Shown here in pieces: positions 1 to 8,488 of a DNA stretch of 64,000 nt (its first letter is position 1; every line of letters starts with the position of its first letter). Origin of the DNA: Thermaurantimonas sp046295455 (GTDB lineage Bacteria; Bacteroidota; Bacteroidia; Flavobacteriales; Schleiferiaceae). The stretch lies in the NCBI GenBank assembly GCA_046295455.1, contig JBKBNI010000006.1, forward strand, positions 62,001 through 126,000, in the 5' to 3' direction. The notes beneath the pieces were generated by a model that made no database searches, had not been told where the DNA came from, and saw nothing but the letters and a program-made list of their open reading frames with translations. Both the position numbers and the translations under genes were made by a program.

Positions 1-122
1 TTTTTATCTATGCAGCATTCCTCACGATGGGATCCCCGGTCATCCTTTATATGATTCTCCTCTTTATTAAAGAAATCCGATTTTATATCAAAAAGCGCAA
101 AACCTCTGTTTTTGATTTGTAA
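1..122 (+). CDS. C-terminal end of a membrane protein (partial)
   Basis: An open frame enters from the left edge (first full codon at base 3) and stops at the TAA at 120-122. The 39 visible residues contain one hydrophobic stretch (about 20 residues) followed by a basic tail rich in Lys and Arg, as expected for the last transmembrane helix and cytoplasmic end of a multi-pass membrane protein. The family cannot be named from this fragment. The next gene starts only 7 bases downstream, so the two are probably co-transcribed. Confidence 0.6.
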   Translation, partial: FIYAAFLTMGSPVILYMILLFIKEIRFYIKKRKTSVFDL

Positions 123-129
123 TGCAGTT

Positions 130-1329
130 ATGAAAAAAATTTTATTTTTAGTCCTCCTCTGTTTTGACTTAAGTTATGGTCAAGGAATAGAGTTTTTAGA
201 AGGCTCTTTCGAAGATGCCCTTACAAAGGCGAAATTGGAGGGAAAGTTGGTTTTTGTGGATGCTTATACTACATGGTGCGGACCGTGCAAATGGCTGTCA
301 AAAGAAGTATTTCCTGACGAGGAATTGGGAGCTTTTTATAATAAGAACTTTATCAGTATTCAATTGGATATGGAACGTGGCGAGGGAATCGAATTTGCTG
401 AAAAATATGCCGTCAGAGCATTCCCAACATTGATTTATTTTGATGCAAATGGAAAGGAGATTCATCGGCTGTTAGGTGCTAGAGAAGCTGCTCGGCTCCT
501 GGCCGAAACGCGTGAAATCATGATTGAGGACAATCGCTTCATTTCTCTGAAAAATCGCGTAGAATCTACTAATTCACCGGATAAAAACGACTTAAGAAAG
601 TACCTCGTCGCATCAGGTCAGCAGGGCAATATAGATGATGACCGGATGAAGAAATATCTGAGTCAAATGAAAGACGAAGACTGGAAAGATCTCGATATTC
701 TGGAACTAATAATTGAGATATCTGCAGAATCTGAGGATTGCTCGGATATCTTTACTCAAGGTATTTTTCAGAACTATCACACTATAGTTTCAGCCTTGGA
801 TGCAAGTCAAGGATACCGCAAGCAATTTGACCAGTTTATTTATCAAAAATTAGCGCAGTCATTTTCAAGAAAAATTGATGATAAAACTTTTGATAATTCG
901 TATGCCGAAAATTTCGTAAAACACAATGAAAATCTTTTTGACAAAGAGCGCATAAGACTCCTCGCAGAGCGAAGGGCACAAAAAAATCAAAATGATCCCA
1001 AAAAGCTTCTCAACATAGACCACCTTTTATTTGAGAAATATGAAGAAAATCCCGATGTATTAAACAATGCTGCGTGGGAAGTTGTAAAAAATCCGGACGC
1101 TACAAAAAAACAATTGAGATATGCCCTCTCATGGGCACAAAAATCTGTAAATATTGATGAGAATTTTTACAACACCGATACCCTTGCCCATTTACTCTTT
1201 AGATTAAAAAGATACGAAGAAGCAAAAAAGTGGGCTACTCGTTCTATTGAACTCGGAATAGATGGAGGTGAAGATGTAACACTTACTGAAATCCTTTTGT
1301 CCAGAATTAAGTCAAAAGGTAATAAATGA
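130..1329 (+). CDS. Secreted thioredoxin-fold protein with TPR-like C-terminus
   Basis: The 399-residue protein starts at ATG 130 with a signal peptide (MKK plus a hydrophobic run, probable cleavage near residue 17). A thioredoxin fold follows, with the redox motif WCGPC at residues 49-53 (Cys50 and Cys53) and a later FPT segment that fits the conserved cis-proline region. The remaining 250 residues are helical and end in TPR-like repeats (around residues 310-395). Family knowledge places such proteins in the periplasm as disulfide reductants or isomerases, often anchored to partner proteins. The substrate is unknown. An upstream in-frame TTG at 112 is possible, but ATG 130 gives the better signal peptide. 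It may form an operon with the membrane protein whose end lies just upstream. Confidence 0.8.
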   Translation: MKKILFLVLLCFDLSYGQGIEFLEGSFEDALTKAKLEGKLVFVDAYTTWCGPCKWLSKEVFPDEELGAFYNKNFISIQLDMERGEGIEFAEKYAVRAFPTLIYFDANGKEIHRLLGAREAARLLAETREIMIEDNRFISLKNRVESTNSPDKNDLRKYLVASGQQGNIDDDRMKKYLSQMKDEDWKDLDILELIIEISAESEDCSDIFTQGIFQNYHTIVSALDASQGYRKQFDQFIYQKLAQSFSRKIDDKTFDNSYAENFVKHNENLFDKERIRLLAERRAQKNQNDPKKLLNIDHLLFEKYEENPDVLNNAAWEVVKNPDATKKQLRYALSWAQKSVNIDENFYNTDTLAHLLFRLKRYEEAKKWATRSIELGIDGGEDVTLTEILLSRIKSKGNK

Positions 1330-1424
1330 TTCCCTTGAATTAAAACTATTTAATAACACGTTATAAATTTCGTTGTTCCACCCTTTTGATATAGGTTTTC
1401 ACGTTCCAATCCTTTGTAAAAATG

Positions 1425-1432
1425 TATTTTTG
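1425..1432 (+). promoter_or_regulatory. Bacteroidota -7 promoter box for bamD
   Basis: TATTTTTG matches the TAnnTTTG -7 consensus. It ends 8 bases before the bamD ATG at 1441, so the transcript would have almost no leader. No clear TTTG -33 box stands at the expected distance. Confidence 0.5.
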
Positions 1433-1440
1433 CCATCTTG

Positions 1441-2265
1441 ATGAAGAAGGTAATAATCTACTTGTGGATTTCGGTGATATCGATCTCGCTGTTGTCCTGC
1501 AGTGAGTATAACAAGATCTTGAAATCCAATGACTTAAATTACAAGTTTGAAATGGCCAAGAAGTACTATAATACAAAAAAGTACAACAAGGCCTACCCTT
1601 TATTTGATGAATTACTGAATTTGTACAGAGGCACAGCTCAGGCCGAAGAGGTTTATTATTATTATTGTATGAATCTCTACAAAATGGAGGATTACCTACT
1701 GGCCGCTTATCATTTTAAAAATTTTTACCGTACTTTTCCCCAAAGTAAATACGCCGAGGAAGTTGCATTTATGACGGGGTACTGTTATTATCTTGAATCT
1801 CCGGTGTACTCATTAGATCAGGCCTACACCCTCAAGGCTCTCAACGAACTTCAGCTCTACATCAACACTCATCCAAAAAGTGCCAGAATTGATCAATGCA
1901 ATGAATTGGTCATCGAGCTGAGAAGAAAGCTGGAGCGAAAAAACTTCGAAAGAGCAAAACAGTACTACAATACAATGCAGTATCAGGCTGCTGTAGTGGC
2001 GCTCAACAATGTCATGAATGATTTCCCTGAAACTCAGTACAGGGAGGAGATTTTACTCCTGCTTCTAAGAAGTAACTTCGAACTGGCCCGTTTTTCCATC
2101 GAAAGCAAGAAACTTCAAAGATTCATTGAGACCAAAACGGCTTGCGACGATTTCCTGGAACGATATCCAAATAGTAAGTACGCCAAAGAGGCAAAAGAAA
2201 TAAAAGAGAAAGCCGTATCCCAAATACAATTTTTAAAACAGAATCAATCAGAATATGGAAGCTAA
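1441..2265 (+). CDS. bamD: Outer membrane assembly lipoprotein BamD
   Basis: This lipoprotein of the BAM complex helps insert beta-barrel proteins into the outer membrane. The 274-residue protein has a type II signal peptide with lipobox LLSC (Cys20), followed by tandem TPR-like helix pairs typical of BamD/YfiO, with recurrent motifs such as FPQSKYAEEVA and YPNSKYAKEA. The length fits the family. Start at ATG 1441; an in-frame TTG lies one codon earlier. The reading frame overlaps rpoZ by 11 bases, and the order bamD-rpoZ-coaBC-porD is a recurrent Bacteroidota arrangement, which supports the call. Confidence 0.9.
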   Translation: MKKVIIYLWISVISISLLSCSEYNKILKSNDLNYKFEMAKKYYNTKKYNKAYPLFDELLNLYRGTAQAEEVYYYYCMNLYKMEDYLLAAYHFKNFYRTFPQSKYAEEVAFMTGYCYYLESPVYSLDQAYTLKALNELQLYINTHPKSARIDQCNELVIELRRKLERKNFERAKQYYNTMQYQAAVVALNNVMNDFPETQYREEILLLLLRSNFELARFSIESKKLQRFIETKTACDDFLERYPNSKYAKEAKEIKEKAVSQIQFLKQNQSEYGS

Positions 2266-2590
2266 AAAAAAGCTTAATGCTCCTAAAGTAGCCGCTACTG
2301 TAGACATTGAAAAAGTGGCCCAACCCACAGGAAACATATACGAAGCAATTATCATCATTGCAAAGAGGGCTGCACAAATAGCCGATGAGTTGAAGCTGGA
2401 AATTAATGAGAAGATGGAAGAATTTAATATTCCAGGTGAGATTCTCGAAGAGGTTTTTGAGAACAGAGAGCAAATCGAATTGTCCAGATACTTTGAAAAT
2501 CTGCCTAAACCTCATTTAATGGCTTTACAGGAATGGTTGGATGGCGAAATTTACTATCGCTATGCTGAGTCAGAATCCAAACCCGACTAA
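2255..2590 (+). CDS. rpoZ: DNA-directed RNA polymerase omega subunit (RpoZ/Rpb6-like)
   Basis: This 111-residue protein has the core omega signature NIYEAIIIIAKRAAQIADE around residues 30-48, which corresponds to the helix that clamps the C-terminal tail of beta-prime. A Bacteroidota-type extension follows. Omega aids assembly and stability of RNA polymerase. It overlaps bamD by 11 bases at its start, and its stop shares one base with the coaBC start (TAATG), so translation of the three genes is probably coupled. Omega sequences are divergent across phyla; the gene order strengthens the assignment. Confidence 0.85.
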   Translation: MEAKKKLNAPKVAATVDIEKVAQPTGNIYEAIIIIAKRAAQIADELKLEINEKMEEFNIPGEILEEVFENREQIELSRYFENLPKPHLMALQEWLDGEIYYRYAESESKPD

Positions 2591-3792
2591 TGTGGGCGGA
2601 TAAAAAAATACTCCTTGGAATTTCGGGTGGAATTTCAGCATACAAATCCATCTCACTGGCCAGACTGTTTGTAAAGGCTGGAGCACAAGTACAGGTGGTA
2701 CTGACTCCCGATGCAAGGAATTTTGTAACTCCCCTTACTCTCTCTGCCCTCACCGGAAGGCATGTGTACACAGAATCTTTTGACCCTAATACCGGATTTT
2801 GGTATAATCATGTAGAGCTGGGCTTGTGGGCCGATGCAATGGTAATCGCGCCGGCTACTGCTAATACAATTGCAAAAATGGCTCATGGTCACTGTGACAA
2901 TCTTTTACTTTCTTGCTACTTAAGTTCAAGATGTACTGTTTTTTTTGCCCCGGCTATGGATTTGGACATGTATGCCCATCCGGCTGTGCAAGCCAATATT
3001 CAAATCCTGCAATCGTACGGAAATAGGCTAATTGACGCTGAAGTCGGTCCGCTGGCCAGCGGCCTCGACGGAAAGGGACGCATGGCCGAACCTGAGCACA
3101 TCTTTCAGCATATTGAAGACTATTTTAGTACAGCTAAAACATTAGCTGGAAAAAAGATTTTAATCAATGGAGGCCCTACCTATGAGCATATTGACCCTGT
3201 GCGTTTCGTAGGCAACCATTCGACCGGGGATACGGCCGTATTTCTTGCTCAGGAAGCACATAGCAGGGGTGCAGAGGTGCACCTTGTACTGGGCCCTACC
3301 AAATACAAAGGCCTTAATTTTCCTTTTGACGTGTACCATGTCACCTCGGCTGTTGAAATGCTTGAAACGTGTTTACACCTTGCGCCAAATGCCGATGTGA
3401 TTGTATGCGCTGCGGCAGTGGCTGATTACAGGCCCAAAGTCAGAAACGAACAAAAATTAAAAAAAAACGAATCAACTCTGATCCTCGAGCTCGAAAAGAA
3501 TCCAGATATTCTCTACACACTCGGCAGACAGAAAAAGTCTCATCAGATTTTGATTGGATTTGCTCTTGAAACGGAAAATGGAGAGGTAAATGCATTTAAA
3601 AAACTGAAATCTAAAAATGCCGACGTCATCATAATCAACTCTCCCGGGGAGCACACAGGATTTGCTACCGAGACCAATCAGGTGAATCTTTTGTATGCTG
3701 ATGGTACGATAATGAGAAGTGAACTCGTTTTAAAGAAAAAACTTGCAGCCTGGATATGGGATACTCTTTCAGAATCTTTGCTTCGGTCTTAA
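2590..3792 (+). CDS. coaBC: Bifunctional phosphopantothenoylcysteine decarboxylase / phosphopantothenate-cysteine ligase
   Basis: CoaBC carries out two consecutive steps of coenzyme A synthesis in the cytosol. The N-terminal CoaC flavoprotein half (about residues 1-185) shows GISGGISAYKS (10-20), the candidate catalytic His74 in YNHVELG, and PAMD at 121-124 where many bacteria have PAMN. The CoaB half (about 188-400) begins at the segment INGGPTYEHIDPVRFVGNHS. The active-site flap reads LASGLDGKGRM, with Ser157 where the Escherichia coli protein has Cys; from memory this is common in Bacteroidota. The 400-residue length is normal. The start overlaps the rpoZ stop by one base. Confidence 0.95.
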   Translation: MWADKKILLGISGGISAYKSISLARLFVKAGAQVQVVLTPDARNFVTPLTLSALTGRHVYTESFDPNTGFWYNHVELGLWADAMVIAPATANTIAKMAHGHCDNLLLSCYLSSRCTVFFAPAMDLDMYAHPAVQANIQILQSYGNRLIDAEVGPLASGLDGKGRMAEPEHIFQHIEDYFSTAKTLAGKKILINGGPTYEHIDPVRFVGNHSTGDTAVFLAQEAHSRGAEVHLVLGPTKYKGLNFPFDVYHVTSAVEMLETCLHLAPNADVIVCAAAVADYRPKVRNEQKLKKNESTLILELEKNPDILYTLGRQKKSHQILIGFALETENGEVNAFKKLKSKNADVIIINSPGEHTGFATETNQVNLLYADGTIMRSELVLKKKLAAWIWDTLSESLLRS

Positions 3793-4676
3793 TATCATGC
3801 CTTATGGCAGCGTGTGGCTGCCTGTACGCTCAGGAACTCAACGCCCGCGTCACCATCAACCATCAGCAAATTCAGCGAAGCAACATCAATATTTTCAAAA
3901 CCCTTGAAAATTCTCTTTACGAATTTCTCAACAATACGAAATGGACAGGTGGTCGATATTCCATGCAAGAGCGAATCGAGTGTAACTTCACCCTGATCCT
4001 TGAGCAGGAGCCCTCTCCCAATGAATTTCAAGGAAAACTTCAAATACAATACAGCCGACCTGTATTTGGTACTTCCTATAATTCACCTGTTCTCAACTAC
4101 CAGGACATTGATCTTTTTTTTTCCTACACTGAATTCGAAAGACTGGAATTTAATCCTCAAAACATTGATAATAATCTAGTGGCCATCATGGCATTTTATG
4201 CCTACATGATCATAGGCCTGGATAATGCCACCTTTGCTCCGGCTGCTGGGAAAGAGCAATTCGATATGATGCAAAATATTGTAAACCTCATGCAGAGTCT
4301 TGGCCGTTTTCCTGGATGGCGGGATGACGGTCGAGGGTTTAGAAATCGGTTTTGGATCGCTGAACATCTTAACCACTCAACAACAGGAGATTTCTTGCAG
4401 GCAATCTATACATATCATCGTCTTGGTCTTGATGTAATGCATTCCAATGCAAGGGTAAAGGAAGGTAAAGAAAAAATAGCTGAAGCCCTGGTCTCGCTGC
4501 AGCCTGTGTATAAAAAACGTCCTCAAAGCATTTTGTTGCAAATATTTTTTCAGGCCAAAGCTGATGAAATCACAGGTGTTTTTTCAGGAGGTGACCCGGT
4601 GAATACCGTCAATCTTCGAAATGTACTCAATGAAATCGATCCGCTCAACAGCAGCAAATATGCACAGCTGCGATAG
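3756..4676 (+). CDS. porD: PorD/DUF4835 family type IX secretion protein
   Basis: The 306-residue protein has an N-terminal signal peptide ending near CLYAQ and then the DUF4835 pattern: an ELNARVTIN opening, the central FNPQNIDNNLVAIMAFYAYMI-like segment, GRDDGRGFRNRFW-like residues, and a C-terminal helical part. DUF4835 includes PorD, a periplasmic or outer-membrane-associated protein needed for type IX secretion in Porphyromonas; its exact role is unsettled. The frame begins inside coaBC (37-base overlap), and the coaBC-porD order is typical of the phylum. ATG 3756 gives a good signal peptide. No other T9SS gene is adjacent; porP and gldJ lie 3 kb away on the other strand. Confidence 0.85.
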   Translation: MGYSFRIFASVLISCLMAACGCLYAQELNARVTINHQQIQRSNINIFKTLENSLYEFLNNTKWTGGRYSMQERIECNFTLILEQEPSPNEFQGKLQIQYSRPVFGTSYNSPVLNYQDIDLFFSYTEFERLEFNPQNIDNNLVAIMAFYAYMIIGLDNATFAPAAGKEQFDMMQNIVNLMQSLGRFPGWRDDGRGFRNRFWIAEHLNHSTTGDFLQAIYTYHRLGLDVMHSNARVKEGKEKIAEALVSLQPVYKKRPQSILLQIFFQAKADEITGVFSGGDPVNTVNLRNVLNEIDPLNSSKYAQLR

Positions 4677-4684
4677 CGTCCCGG

Positions 4685-4936
4685 CTATACCGGGGAGACG
4701 CTGTATTCGTAATATTCAGTAATTGGGTTTGCTAGTATTTTCTTGCAGGATTGATCTGCTATGTTTTTAGCTTCCACTTCTGAGTCTGCTTCAATAAGGA
4801 GTTGAATATGTTTTCCGACACGGACATCTTCGATCCCAAGAATTCCCAGATTCGGTAAATTATTGCAGATGGCTTTTCCTTGAGGATCAAGTAGGGAGCG
4901 ATGCGGCATAACATTGACTTCAACCCTGAATTTCAT
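4685..4936 (-). CDS. purS: Phosphoribosylformylglycinamidine synthase subunit PurS
   Basis: This 83-residue protein starts at the ATG reading MKFRVEVNV. PurS is the small structural subunit of the FGAM synthase complex (PurL, PurQ, PurS) in purine synthesis. The pattern MPxxSLLDPQGKAI with the later VRVGKHIQLLIEADSE is the family signature. It overlaps the end of pssA by 17 bases and would be translated from the same transcript. No purL or purQ is present in the window. The downstream end lies 8 bases from the convergent porD gene. Confidence 0.9.
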   Translation of the reverse strand: MKFRVEVNVMPHRSLLDPQGKAICNNLPNLGILGIEDVRVGKHIQLLIEADSEVEAKNIADQSCKKILANPITEYYEYSVSPV

Positions 4937-5630
4937 TTTTTCCGATTTTTTTTGGATGGTAAAAACAGATAGATAAAACAACGTACAAAAGTATCACAAA
5001 ACTCAAGCCTGCCAATTTTAAAAGCAATAAAAAAACAAGGGTGAGCAATAGGAAAAGGACCTTAAGCCAAATGCCGGGATCGGGTTTTCGGACTTTAAAT
5101 CCAAATAATCGAACGTTTGAGTTCATGACCCAGAAAAGCACAACAGGTAGAGGCATGAAATAGATAAGTCTAAAATGTTCTTTGCCAAAAAATTCAATTA
5201 AAAAAGGAATGCCCATGACAAAAATAGCTGAAGAAGGCGTGGGCAGTCCTCTGAAATCGTATGATTGTGTTTGATCCAGATTGAAGCGTGCAAGCCGAAA
5301 AGCAGATCCTAAAGATATAAGAAATGCGAGATAAGGGGAATATTCGAGCCAAGAATCACCGGGAGGCACAAATATGTGCATTTGTTTGTAAAGCACAAAG
5401 GAGGGTACCACCCCAAAACTCACAACATCTGCCAGGGAGTCGAGTTGTACGCCTAACTGGGAATCGGATTTAAAGGCCCTTGCTGCCAGTCCATCTGTAA
5501 AATCAAATAGTAGACTTAAGCTCATCCAGAATGCCGTCTGATGAAAATCGTAAGCTAGAGCCGATTCTATCGCTGGCAGCGCACAGAAGAGGTTGAGAAG
5601 GGTGAGTATATTTGGGATATAGCGCTTCAT
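4920..5630 (-). CDS. pssA: CDP-diacylglycerol-serine O-phosphatidyltransferase
   Basis: This inner-membrane enzyme joins CDP-diacylglycerol and serine to make phosphatidylserine, the precursor of phosphatidylethanolamine. The CDP-alcohol phosphatidyltransferase motif is complete: D46, G47, A50, R51, G60, D64 and D68 (DGx2ARx8Gx3Dx3D). Several hydrophobic segments span the 236 residues, which fits a membrane enzyme with six or so helices. The start is ATG at 5630 (MKRYIPNILT). It is first in a two-gene unit with purS. A terminator for the upstream porP-gldJ unit sits between gldJ and this gene. Confidence 0.92.
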   Translation of the reverse strand: MKRYIPNILTLLNLFCALPAIESALAYDFHQTAFWMSLSLLFDFTDGLAARAFKSDSQLGVQLDSLADVVSFGVVPSFVLYKQMHIFVPPGDSWLEYSPYLAFLISLGSAFRLARFNLDQTQSYDFRGLPTPSSAIFVMGIPFLIEFFGKEHFRLIYFMPLPVVLFWVMNSNVRLFGFKVRKPDPGIWLKVLFLLLTLVFLLLLKLAGLSFVILLYVVLSICFYHPKKIGKNEIQG

Positions 5631-5651
5631 ATGAAGATAATACAAAGAAAC

Positions 5652-5680
5652 AAAAAACCTCCGTTTTGTTCCGGAGGTTT
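5652..5680 (-). terminator. Intrinsic terminator after gldJ
   Basis: An 8-bp stem AACCTCCG/CGGAGGTT (5656-5663 with 5672-5679) with a 7-base loop is followed, on the minus strand, by a run of T residues. It ends the porP-gldJ transcript before pssA. Confidence 0.75.
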
Positions 5681-5704
5681 TACTATCTGAATGGAAATCA
5701 AAAT

Positions 5705-7279
5705 CTATTTGCTCATGCGGTAAGGTCTAAACTTCTGCCGCTTTGGTTTTTTTGAGGTTTTTTTGCGCTTAAGATCGTTCTGCATACCAAGGCGATCCAT
5801 TGCACAGCGAAAGCCTATCCAGTCTGTGGCCACGGTTTGTTCCATGAACCTGCGTGTTCCGGGGCTTACCCAGTACTGGCGATCTTTCCATGACGCACCT
5901 TTAACCACGCGCACCGTGTTGCCAATTAAAGTTGTCTTATTGTAGTCGTACATGGGCTCCTCTCCAGGAGGAACATCTTTACTGTAATAGATGCTTGACT
6001 CTACGTCTCCATCGAGGTAGTCTCTATAATCACTATATTGATAGTTTCTTCGGTTGAGATTTTCCTGTTCTGTCACAGGGCGGACGGGTAGCTGACCTGG
6101 AAGTCTCACGATTTTGCCGTTTTGATCCACTTGAGTTTCCTGAAGAATGGTGAGTTCACCGGCACCTTGATAATTATCGTCAAATGATGAAAACTCATTT
6201 CCTCTGAAGGGTCTAAAATCTGTAACATCTTCAAAACTTATCGGTCGGTACACGTCCATGACCCATTCGGCTACATTGCCTTCCATGTCATACAGTCCAA
6301 AATCATTGGGAGGATAAAATTTTACCTGCATTGTGATATCGGCCTGATCATTTAACCAACCTCCGAGACCCATATTGTCTCCACGTCCTCTTTTGAAATT
6401 ACCAAGCATGTCTCCTCGAGAGCGGCTATCAGAATTTCTCATAGAGTTGCCCGCCCATGTAAATTTATTCCCCTCATAAAGTCTGTCAAACTGACGGTTT
6501 CCAATGTTTCCATAGGCAGCATATTCCCATTCAGCTTCGGTTGGCAGCCGATATTTTGGCAGTAGTAAGCCGTCTTCGATATTTACGGGTCGCCCTTCCT
6601 TGCCATATGGGCTATTGGGTCTGTAATCTTTCAGGCCTTTTTTGTTTTGCTGCGTGTATTCACCCGGAAGATATAGATACACTTCTGTATTGAAGTGATC
6701 TGCGTCCTTTTGATCATTAAGAGGTGAAAAAACCCCCTTCTCGATCAATATCATTTCATTGACACGGTCTGTTCTCCAAGCACAATATCTCATAGCCTGC
6801 TCCCAGTTTACACCTACCACGGGGTAAAAATTGTACGCTGGATATCTGAGGTAATTTTCGACAAATGCCTCGTTGTATGAAAGTTTGTCTCTCCATACTA
6901 ATGTGTCTGGTAGTGCAGTGCGGTAAATTTCAGGAAAGTAGTCAAGATCAAACACTCTTTGAAGCCAATAGAGATATTCGCGGTAAGCCAGGTTGGTGAC
7001 CTCGTGCTCATCGATGTAGAAAGAAGAAACAGTAACTTGACGGGGAATGTTATTCCAGTCTTTGATTACATCTTCTTCCACTCGGCCCATTGTAAAGGTG
7101 CCCCCTTCTACAAAGACAAGGCCCGGCCCTGTAAGTTGACCTTTAAACTTGAGGTTTGCCATGAAGCCTCCTTGTTTGGTATCATTGATTTTCCATCCTG
7201 TGGTACTTGATTTGGGTTTTCCACAACTGCTTATCAGGGTGATCAAAGCAAAAGTGAGGAAGGGCATTATTGTTCTCAT
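5705..7279 (-). CDS. gldJ: Gliding motility lipoprotein GldJ (SUMF1 fold)
   Basis: This 524-residue lipoprotein (lipobox ISSC, Cys19) carries a formylglycine-generating-enzyme-like SUMF1 domain (GPGLVFVEGGTFTMG onward, ending with VVKGASWKDRQYW and WIGFRCAMD). The N-terminal TTGWKINDTKQGGF segment is a GldJ hallmark and separates it from GldK/PorK. GldJ is an outer-membrane-associated part of the gliding/T9SS machinery, and the SUMF1 domain is probably structural rather than enzymatic. It ends in a strongly basic tail (KRKKTSKKPKRQKFRPYR), which is unusual for a periplasmic lipoprotein. It lies 22 bases downstream of porP and is followed by a terminator. Confidence 0.85.
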   Translation of the reverse strand: MRTIMPFLTFALITLISSCGKPKSSTTGWKINDTKQGGFMANLKFKGQLTGPGLVFVEGGTFTMGRVEEDVIKDWNNIPRQVTVSSFYIDEHEVTNLAYREYLYWLQRVFDLDYFPEIYRTALPDTLVWRDKLSYNEAFVENYLRYPAYNFYPVVGVNWEQAMRYCAWRTDRVNEMILIEKGVFSPLNDQKDADHFNTEVYLYLPGEYTQQNKKGLKDYRPNSPYGKEGRPVNIEDGLLLPKYRLPTEAEWEYAAYGNIGNRQFDRLYEGNKFTWAGNSMRNSDSRSRGDMLGNFKRGRGDNMGLGGWLNDQADITMQVKFYPPNDFGLYDMEGNVAEWVMDVYRPISFEDVTDFRPFRGNEFSSFDDNYQGAGELTILQETQVDQNGKIVRLPGQLPVRPVTEQENLNRRNYQYSDYRDYLDGDVESSIYYSKDVPPGEEPMYDYNKTTLIGNTVRVVKGASWKDRQYWVSPGTRRFMEQTVATDWIGFRCAMDRLGMQNDLKRKKTSKKPKRQKFRPYRMSK

Positions 7280-7301
7280 ATACAGCGTCTAGTGTTTTAA
7301 G

Positions 7302-8288
7302 TTAAAATTTAGGACAGCGTACAGGTTCTATCTTTTTTACTTTTTTTGGACAAGCAAATTGATACATTAATGATATTTCATGGGCACCGCCCAATGCGTT
7401 GGTCAATCGGCTTATAGTGTAATCATAGCTGTAACCAATTCTCCAAGGCATCTCTGCGGGGGCCAACCCAAATAATATAACGAGGGCATCTGGGTTACTA
7501 TTGCCGTGTCTTAGACCAAGTCCACCTGTGATAGCGCTGTAGTTGAATGATAAGCCTCCGAAAAACGACCAGAATGTACCTTGATTTTGAAAAACGATAT
7601 TTGGAATAAGTACACTTTGATATTCACCATATAATCTTCTGCGGCTGATTGGGATGTTGGCTCCGGAGTGTATGGTTAGTTTGAAGGGGAGTCTACTTTC
7701 CACAAAAAAACTTTCATCCGGTTGAGTGAGGTGATGCCCGGCAACTCCGACATAAAAGGCCTCTGAATATCCTATAAAACCGATAGAGAGATCCACGTGG
7801 TTATTTTGTACTCGGTCAGGTCCGACTTCTTCGGTAGGCCTTACAAATCCAAAAAAGGGATCAATCATATCGGGAAACCTAAAATTACCCCACTCCAGAG
7901 TCCGCTGCCTAAAATTTGCCTGGAAACCGGCTAGGATAGAAAATTTTCGGGAGACCTGAAGATGATATGAATAAACTGCGCCTACTTCTGTGAGATTCAA
8001 AACTCCGTCTCCGGCTTCATCCCTTAGAATCAAAAACCCAAGCCCACCTTTGAGTGCATCGAAGTATTGGTCATAAGATGCAGAAAAAGTTTGGTACACA
8101 TTGCCTATAGGGTACTGACTTCTGTAGTTAAGATGGACTTTCGGACAGCGCGCCACACCGGCAAAAGCCGGGTTGAGATACAGGGGATTTGCGTAGTATT
8201 GTGAGAAATGCGGGTCTTGGGCTTTGACTGTAGAAGCTATACAAAAGATTAAAAGCAACTGAAAAAGAGTTTTACCTCTATTGAGCAT
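7302..8288 (-). CDS. PorP/SprF family type IX secretion membrane protein
   Basis: This 328-residue outer membrane protein has a signal peptide (cleavage near TVKAQ) and the family opening DPHFSQYYANPLYLNPAFAG, followed by beta-rich segments and a C-terminal motif that fits a beta-barrel. PorP/SprF proteins are usually paired with large surface adhesins or T9SS core proteins and help their secretion or anchoring. Here the partner downstream is gldJ, and no large adhesin gene is present. Several paralogs per genome are normal, so orthology to PorP or SprF itself is not claimed. The start is the ATG ending at 8288. Confidence 0.88.
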   Translation of the reverse strand: MLNRGKTLFQLLLIFCIASTVKAQDPHFSQYYANPLYLNPAFAGVARCPKVHLNYRSQYPIGNVYQTFSASYDQYFDALKGGLGFLILRDEAGDGVLNLTEVGAVYSYHLQVSRKFSILAGFQANFRQRTLEWGNFRFPDMIDPFFGFVRPTEEVGPDRVQNNHVDLSIGFIGYSEAFYVGVAGHHLTQPDESFFVESRLPFKLTIHSGANIPISRRRLYGEYQSVLIPNIVFQNQGTFWSFFGGLSFNYSAITGGLGLRHGNSNPDALVILFGLAPAEMPWRIGYSYDYTISRLTNALGGAHEISLMYQFACPKKVKKIEPVRCPKF

Positions 8289-8324
8289 TTACTTTAGATT
8301 TTATAAAGTTGATTTTCCATTTTA

Positions 8325-8332
8325 CAAATGTA
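8325..8332 (-). promoter_or_regulatory. Promoter -7 box for porP-gldJ
   Basis: On the minus strand the box reads TACATTTG (TAnnTTTG). A TTTA at the -33 distance (8352-8355) matches three of four bases of TTTG. The box lies 36 bases before the start codon. Confidence 0.5.
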
Positions 8333-8488
8333 TTCATGGATGTGTTAGCACTAAATATCAGCATAAAATTTTCAGGGCAACAATATTACTAAATCCTTTA
8401 ACATTATTTAAAAAAAATTATTGTGTCCATTGGAAAGTTAAGTTTATGAAAAATTTTATCAGAAAAAATTTAATTTTTATACATTCTG

